Positions 63,870 to 64,000 of a stretch of 64,000 nucleotides of DNA are shown here, piece after piece. The translations under genes were made by a program, and so were the position numbers. Source of the stretch: VRUE01 sp963816785 (GTDB taxonomy: Bacteria; Actinomycetota; Thermoleophilia; Solirubrobacterales; 70-9); the NCBI GenBank assembly GCA_963816785.1, contig CAWFLL010000004.1, positions 558,001 to 622,000 of the forward strand. The letters are read 5' to 3'. The notes beneath the pieces were generated by a model that made no database searches, had not been told where the DNA came from, and worked only from the letters and a program-made list of their open reading frames with translations. The stretch's first letter is position 1; each line of letters opens with the position of its first letter.

Positions 63870-64000
63870 CTAGGGAAAGTCGATCGTCTCGCGCTGGATG
63901 TGCCAGGCGGGCTCGACGGGATCGAGGAAGTTGGGCGGCTCCATGTAGCGGAGGCGGTCGTCATAGTTGTAGTCCTTGATGTAGCCGGTTCCCCCGGTCG
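63870..64000 (-). CDS. C-terminal end of a hypothetical protein, partial
   Basis: The last 43 codons of a gene entering from the right edge, ending TGYIKDYNYDDRLRYMEP and HIQRETIDFP, stop at 63870-63872. The hydrophilic tail has no membrane segment. I recall similar tails on pilus-associated proteins of Solirubrobacterales, but the family cannot be named from this piece. Confidence 0.7.
   Translation of the reverse strand, partial: TGGTGYIKDYNYDDRLRYMEPPNFLDPVEPAWHIQRETIDFP

Overview
The window is dense, GC-rich bacterial DNA with little intergenic space, frequent GTG/TTG starts and many 4-8 base gene overlaps. Gene order and content point to an actinobacterium. The run rpmE - prfA - prmC - sua5 - glyA - wecA - atpIBEFHAGDC matches the Mycobacterium/Streptomyces order. 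A class like Thermoleophilia (Solirubrobacterales) fits best, because of the pilMNO/pilD pilus cluster, the secreted propeller proteins and the two-part acyl-CoA mutase. The class assignment is inference. I saw no rRNA, tRNA, CRISPR array, IS element or phage.

1-20975 (minus strand, one interruption): translation termination and modification genes (rpmE, DUF1385, prfA, prmC, sua5), glyA, a surface-glycan block (DUF354 protein, sugar transferase, asnB, wecA), the complete F1Fo ATP synthase operon, a tiny coupled ORF, an M20 peptidase and an LCP cell-wall ligase cut by the window edge. A lysyl-oxidase-like secreted protein (16332-17126) reads the other way inside this run.

21055-42665: a membrane GGDEF protein, an alpha/beta hydrolase, and a fatty-acid/branched-chain acyl-CoA module (ETF-QO, etfA, etfB, two-subunit acyl-CoA mutase, thiolase, aldehyde dehydrogenase, acyl-CoA dehydrogenase, MeaB). 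Also here are a patatin, a HAD phosphatase, leucyl aminopeptidase, a thioesterase and an HxlR regulator with two palindromic operators.

42695-49217: an acetyltransferase, GT4 glycosyltransferase, GH57 enzyme and methyltransferase. This is the gene set of the mycobacterial Rv3030-Rv3032/Rv3034c locus for methylglucose lipopolysaccharide. The methyltransferase carries a one-base frameshift. A YWTD-type propeller protein and a second methyltransferase follow.

49225-57324: a crotonase, a frameshifted class III adenylate cyclase, gamma-glutamyltransferase, ftsZ and parA overlapping in one operon, then a divergent pair of ArsA/Get3-type ATPases (BagAB-like). ParA and FtsZ share an N-terminal segment that is also a direct DNA repeat with short terminal inverted repeats.

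57321-64000: a large unknown protein, an HxlR regulator and a type IV pilus assembly operon (pilD, pilM, pilN, pilO, a PilP-position protein), ending in a partial gene.

The most unusual theme is short palindromic DNA placed in or against coding sequence. A 47-bp palindrome lies in-frame in prmC, and a repeat is embedded in ggt. A related repeat family sits directly against several start codons, and an 80-86 bp repeat is shared by parA and ftsZ.
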